A DNA stretch of 40,190 nucleotides from Bacteroidales bacterium (GTDB lineage Bacteria > Bacteroidota > Bacteroidia > Bacteroidales > 4484-276): contig JAAYIU010000071.1 of assembly GCA_012523265.1 (NCBI GenBank), positions 1 through 40,190 on the forward strand, read 5' to 3'. How positions within the stretch are numbered: position 1 is the stretch's first letter; each line of letters opens with the position of its first letter. The notes under the pieces were generated by a model, which saw only the letters and a list, made by a program, of their open reading frames with translations, made no database searches and had not been told where the DNA came from. A program made the translations under genes and the position numbers. Below are positions 36,701 to 40,190 of this stretch, piece by piece.

Positions 36701-37963
36701 ATGAAAAAATATTTGATCACCCTACTTTTTTTGTTAACGATCCTCACCAGTCAGGCAGCTTATCTGCTCATCCCGATGGACAACACACAGAAAAACCACC
36801 TGAAGGCCTACGGTGTGGCCTATTGGATTCTGGAGCGCGAAGTGGAGGTGAGCTGGCTACTCAATTACCGCGGAGGAAGCTTTATGTGCCAGCATCATCA
36901 GCAGATAGAAAATGAGATGGTAATACGCGGGGTAAGCTATGAGGTGATTGCTGATGTGCAGTCGCAGCAGATCTTGCTGGAGATAGGCCGGGCCGAAGTG
37001 AACATGGATGAAGTGAAGCTGCACAAAGCACCACACATCGCCGTTTACTCGCCCAAAAACCGCTTGCCCTGGGACGATGCCGTAACGCTGGCACTCACCT
37101 ACGCCGAAATACCTTACGATGTAGTTTACGACAATGAAATTATGGGAGGCGTCCTTCCTATGTACGACTGGCTGCATCTGCACCACGAGGACTTTACGGG
37201 GCAGTACGGAAAATTCTGGCGCGCTTTCCGCACGGCAGCCTGGTATCAGGAGGATGTGCGCGTTAACGAAGAAAATGCCCGCATGCTGGGATTTGACAAA
37301 GTTTCGCAGCTCAAATTGGCTGTTGCCAAAACCATCCGCGACTTTGTTTCAGGCGGCGGCTATCTGTTTTCGATGTGCTCGGCTCCCGACAGCTTCGATG
37401 TGGCGCTGGCAGCCGATGGGGTCGACATTGTGGATGTTATGTTCGACGGCGACCCGCCCGACCCCAACGCACAGCAACGCCTCAATTTTGACAACTGTTT
37501 CGCTTTTCGCGATTTCCAAATCTCGACCAACCCATACGAATATGAGATCTCTTCCATCGACGTCACCGATACCCGTTCACGAAGCATCAACGAGCAAAAT
37601 GATTTCTTCACACTTTTCGACTTCTCAGCCAAATGGGATCCGGTGCCTACCATGCTCTGCCAAAACCACATGCAGGTAATCAAAGGTTTTATGGGACAAA
37701 CAACAGCCTTTAATTCAAAGTATGTAAAACCAAATGTGCTGATTATGGGGGAAAATAAAGCTGCGGGCGAAGCACGCTACATTCACGGCGAGTACGGCTT
37801 TGGGACCTTCACTTTCTATGGCGGCCACGACCCCGAAGACTACCGCCATCTGGTGGGCGATCCGCCTACCGATCTCAATCTCTATCCCAACTCTCCGGGC
37901 TACCGCCTCATCCTGAACAATGTGCTGTTTCCGGCAGCGAAAAAGAAAAAGCAGAAAACCTAA
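36701..37963 (+). CDS. conserved secreted protein of unknown function, glutamine-amidotransferase-like fold suspected
   Basis: Signal peptide; AYLLIPMDNTQKNHLKAYGVAYWILE; GGGYLFSMCSAPDSFDVALAADG; HGEYGFGTFTFYGGHDPEDYRH. Resembles Bacteroidota proteins sometimes labelled 'asparagine synthetase B', a name not supported by visible domains. Confidence 0.7.
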   Translation: MKKYLITLLFLLTILTSQAAYLLIPMDNTQKNHLKAYGVAYWILEREVEVSWLLNYRGGSFMCQHHQQIENEMVIRGVSYEVIADVQSQQILLEIGRAEVNMDEVKLHKAPHIAVYSPKNRLPWDDAVTLALTYAEIPYDVVYDNEIMGGVLPMYDWLHLHHEDFTGQYGKFWRAFRTAAWYQEDVRVNEENARMLGFDKVSQLKLAVAKTIRDFVSGGGYLFSMCSAPDSFDVALAADGVDIVDVMFDGDPPDPNAQQRLNFDNCFAFRDFQISTNPYEYEISSIDVTDTRSRSINEQNDFFTLFDFSAKWDPVPTMLCQNHMQVIKGFMGQTTAFNSKYVKPNVLIMGENKAAGEARYIHGEYGFGTFTFYGGHDPEDYRHLVGDPPTDLNLYPNSPGYRLILNNVLFPAAKKKKQKT

Positions 37964-38352
37964 TAACTCACCTCCACCGGGCCGCTGTATTTGATGATGT
38001 GACAAACATCGGCGCCAATAGAAAATTGCTGCCTGACGACTTCCGTGGCATTTTTTATTCCTGCAAAAATAAAATCTTCACGCGTGCCTTCCAGCAGCGG
38101 TTGGTAACTGTCGTCGAGGATTGGATACCAATTGCTGAGCGGATACTGCCCGCTTTCGGTAAAGCGAATTGTGTCGGCAGTGGCCATGCGTATGGTATAG
38201 AAATCGTCGAGCCTGCCGCCGATAACCTTCACGCCGATAGTCTTAAACTCATCACTGCAGATAACTTCCTGATCATCATTGCCATTACATCCGGCAGCCA
38301 GCAAAGTGATCCATATTATTAGTAAAGCCACATGTCTATTTTTTATCAGCAT
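37960..38352 (-). CDS. small putative lipoprotein, unknown function
   Basis: MLIKNRHVALLIIWITLLAAGCNGNDDQEVICS: lipobox LAAGC after a hydrophobic stretch. Start set at internal ATG 38352. Confidence 0.65.
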   Translation of the reverse strand: MLIKNRHVALLIIWITLLAAGCNGNDDQEVICSDEFKTIGVKVIGGRLDDFYTIRMATADTIRFTESGQYPLSNWYPILDDSYQPLLEGTREDFIFAGIKNATEVVRQQFSIGADVCHIIKYSGPVEVSY

Positions 38353-38434
38353 ATTTTTTGTTTTGATAGATGCACTGGCAAAAGTAATCCAAAAAACATC
38401 CGCAGTTTCTCGCAAATTGAGCGGATAAACAAAA

Positions 38435-39193
38435 CTAATCAGCCTTTCGCGCCAGCTTCAGAAAAACTTCGTTCATGTCGGCAGCTTCGTATTTTATTTT
38501 GAGATTTTGTGGTGTGTCGAGGGCTTCTATACGCCCGTCCACCATGATGGAGATGCGGTGGCAATACTCGGCTTCGTCCATGTAGTGGGTGGTGATAAAG
38601 ATGGTTACGCCCTGATCCGCCGCCTGATAGATCATGTTCCAAAACTGCCGGCGTGTGATGGGATCGACGCCACCGGTAGGCTCATCCAGAAAAATAATGG
38701 CCGGACGGTGCAGCATGGCGATGCTGAATGCCAGCTTTTGTTTCCAGCCGGGCGGCAACGATTTTATGGGCTTGTCTTTAACATCTTCCAACCCCAGCTC
38801 CTCCAAAGCCGCACGTGTACGACTGCGAATATCAGCCCGCGAAAGCCCGTACACACCGCCATAAAACCGGATATTCTCCACCGGTGTCAAATCTTCGTAC
38901 AACGAAAACTTCTGGCTCATGTAGCCAATGTTTTTTTTGATGAGATTGCTTTGGGTATAAATATCGTAACCTGCAACTTTCGCCTCCCCTGCCGTCGGTT
39001 TCCAGAGGCCACATAATATTTTTATGGCCGTGGTTTTTCCGGCACCATTGGCACCCAAAAACCCGAATATCTCACCCCGCCGCACCGTAAAGTTCAAATC
39101 TTTTACGGCAGCAAACGTCCCAAACTTTTTCCACAGCCCGCTTACGCTGATGATGTTTTCGTTGTCGTTGTAAGAGTAAGGTGCTAAGCTCAT
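38435..39193 (-). CDS. ABC transporter ATP-binding protein (YbhF C-terminal-half-like)
   Basis: Walker A GANGAGKTT; degenerate signature SLPPGWKQKLAF; Walker B IIFLDEPTGGVDP; H-loop ITTHYMDEAEYCHRI. Confidence 0.9.
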   Translation of the reverse strand: MSLAPYSYNDNENIISVSGLWKKFGTFAAVKDLNFTVRRGEIFGFLGANGAGKTTAIKILCGLWKPTAGEAKVAGYDIYTQSNLIKKNIGYMSQKFSLYEDLTPVENIRFYGGVYGLSRADIRSRTRAALEELGLEDVKDKPIKSLPPGWKQKLAFSIAMLHRPAIIFLDEPTGGVDPITRRQFWNMIYQAADQGVTIFITTHYMDEAEYCHRISIMVDGRIEALDTPQNLKIKYEAADMNEVFLKLARKAD

Positions 39194-39232
39194 GTTATTA
39201 TTGATATTTGTCCAGGCTGATTTGGAATCACT

Positions 39233-40153
39233 TTACATGCTTTGTTTTTGCTGCATCAAATCCATAAAACAATCTTCGATGTTGGGTTTTATTTCGCTTG
39301 CGCTAATGTTGGTGTGATTTTTACTTTTTAAAAATTCCATAATCTCACCGGCTTGCAATCGATCGTCGGCTGGCGTAAGATGCAAAGCCTGACCAAACGG
39401 GAAAACGGTACGCGTTCGGCTGAAATCTGTCAAATCCTGAATGAGACGAAAGGTATCGCGGGTGCTGACGGCAAAAAGGCGATGCGGAAACTGCCGGATG
39501 ATGGCATCAGGCGTATCGGTTTGCATGATGGTACCTTGCTGAATCAGTGCCACCCGGTGGCACCGCTGCGCCTCGTCCATATAAGGTGTCGATACCATGA
39601 TAGTAATGCACTGGCTGCTGATGCGCTGAAGCATGTCCCAAAACTCCATGCGCGACACGGCATCCACGCCCGTGGTGGGTTCGTCCAGAAAAAGCACCTC
39701 CGGCCGGTGTATCAGCGCACAGCTCAACGCCAGCTTTTGCTTCATGCCACCCGAAAGCTTGCCGGCCGGCCGGTCTTTAAAAGGTTCTATCTGGTGATAA
39801 ATATCTTTGATCAGATCATAATTTTCGTGTAGCGTAGTTTTAAAAATAGTTGCGAAAAAGGAGAGGTTCTCTTCTACGGTCAGATCAGGATACAACGAAA
39901 AGCGTCCGGGCATGTAGCCCACCTTTTGCCGGATGGCTTTGTAATCTTTCACCACATCGTGTCCCAACACACTTGCTTTTCCGCTATCGGCAAGCAGCAG
40001 CGTTACGAGTATGCGAAACAGCGTGGTCTTCCCAGCGCCGTCAGAACCTATCAGCCCGAAGATCTCGCCTGGCTGCACCTGCAGGCTAATGTCGTGCAAC
40101 GCCTGCACTTTGCCATAAGCCTTGCTGACATTTATAACCTCAACCGGAATCAT
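39233..40153 (-). CDS. ABC transporter ATP-binding protein (YbhF N-terminal-half-like)
   Basis: Walker A GSDGAGKTT; signature KLSGGMKQKLALS; Walker B VLFLDEPTTGVDA; VSTPYMDEAQRCHRV. Confidence 0.9.
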   Translation of the reverse strand: MIPVEVINVSKAYGKVQALHDISLQVQPGEIFGLIGSDGAGKTTLFRILVTLLLADSGKASVLGHDVVKDYKAIRQKVGYMPGRFSLYPDLTVEENLSFFATIFKTTLHENYDLIKDIYHQIEPFKDRPAGKLSGGMKQKLALSCALIHRPEVLFLDEPTTGVDAVSRMEFWDMLQRISSQCITIMVSTPYMDEAQRCHRVALIQQGTIMQTDTPDAIIRQFPHRLFAVSTRDTFRLIQDLTDFSRTRTVFPFGQALHLTPADDRLQAGEIMEFLKSKNHTNISASEIKPNIEDCFMDLMQQKQSM

Positions 40154-40190
40154 GGCTGCGGGTGTTTCACAAAATTCACCTCAGCGGGCA
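40150..40190 (-). CDS. possible C-terminal end of an upstream gene in the ABC operon (fragment)
   Basis: An open frame from the window edge reads PAEVNFVKHPQP* and its TGA overlaps the ATG of the next gene (ATGA), typical of translational coupling; too short to identify. Confidence 0.35.
   Translation of the reverse strand, partial: PAEVNFVKHPQP

Noticed and set aside
1-40190. tRNA or rRNA genes
   Set aside because: No cloverleaf or rRNA-like segments were recognised by eye; a tRNAscan/Infernal run would be needed to exclude them formally.

Overview
This is a chromosomal window from a Bacteroidota bacterium, probably Bacteroidales/Marinilabiliales-like; that placement is inferred from gene families and the TAnnTTTG-type -7 promoter boxes. 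Left part: a type IX secretion (T9SS) cluster with a partial ispF, porV, two tandem full-length porU-like C25 sortase genes, a divergent porP/sprF-family gene and gldJ, followed by murF and anmK. Middle: a TrpF-like protein lacking the usual KICG cysteine, tcdA, a TatD hydrolase, a DUF6544-like protein, ppa and a wza/wzc pair whose kinase ends in a perfect (Gly-Tyr)13 tail. A four-unit noncoding repeat array follows. Right part: an SSS symporter, a DUF151 bifunctional nuclease, a NupC-type transporter with an extra secreted N-terminal region, icd, a patatin, a diacylglycerol-kinase-like protein, an App1/DUF2183 phosphatase-like protein, a short ssb bracketed by direct repeats, a beta-lactamase-family hydrolase, dnaB, an uncharacterised secreted GATase-like protein, a small lipoprotein and two YbhF-like ABC ATPases. 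The observations most worth following up are: a possible ~60-nt orphan small RNA between ppa and the DUF6544 gene (promoter plus terminator, no gene on that strand), the porU tandem pair, the Cys-less TrpF homolog, the repeat-bounded ssb cassette, the noncoding repeat families, and the conserved secreted GATase-like protein. All calls come from reading the sequence and ORF track; no database search was run.
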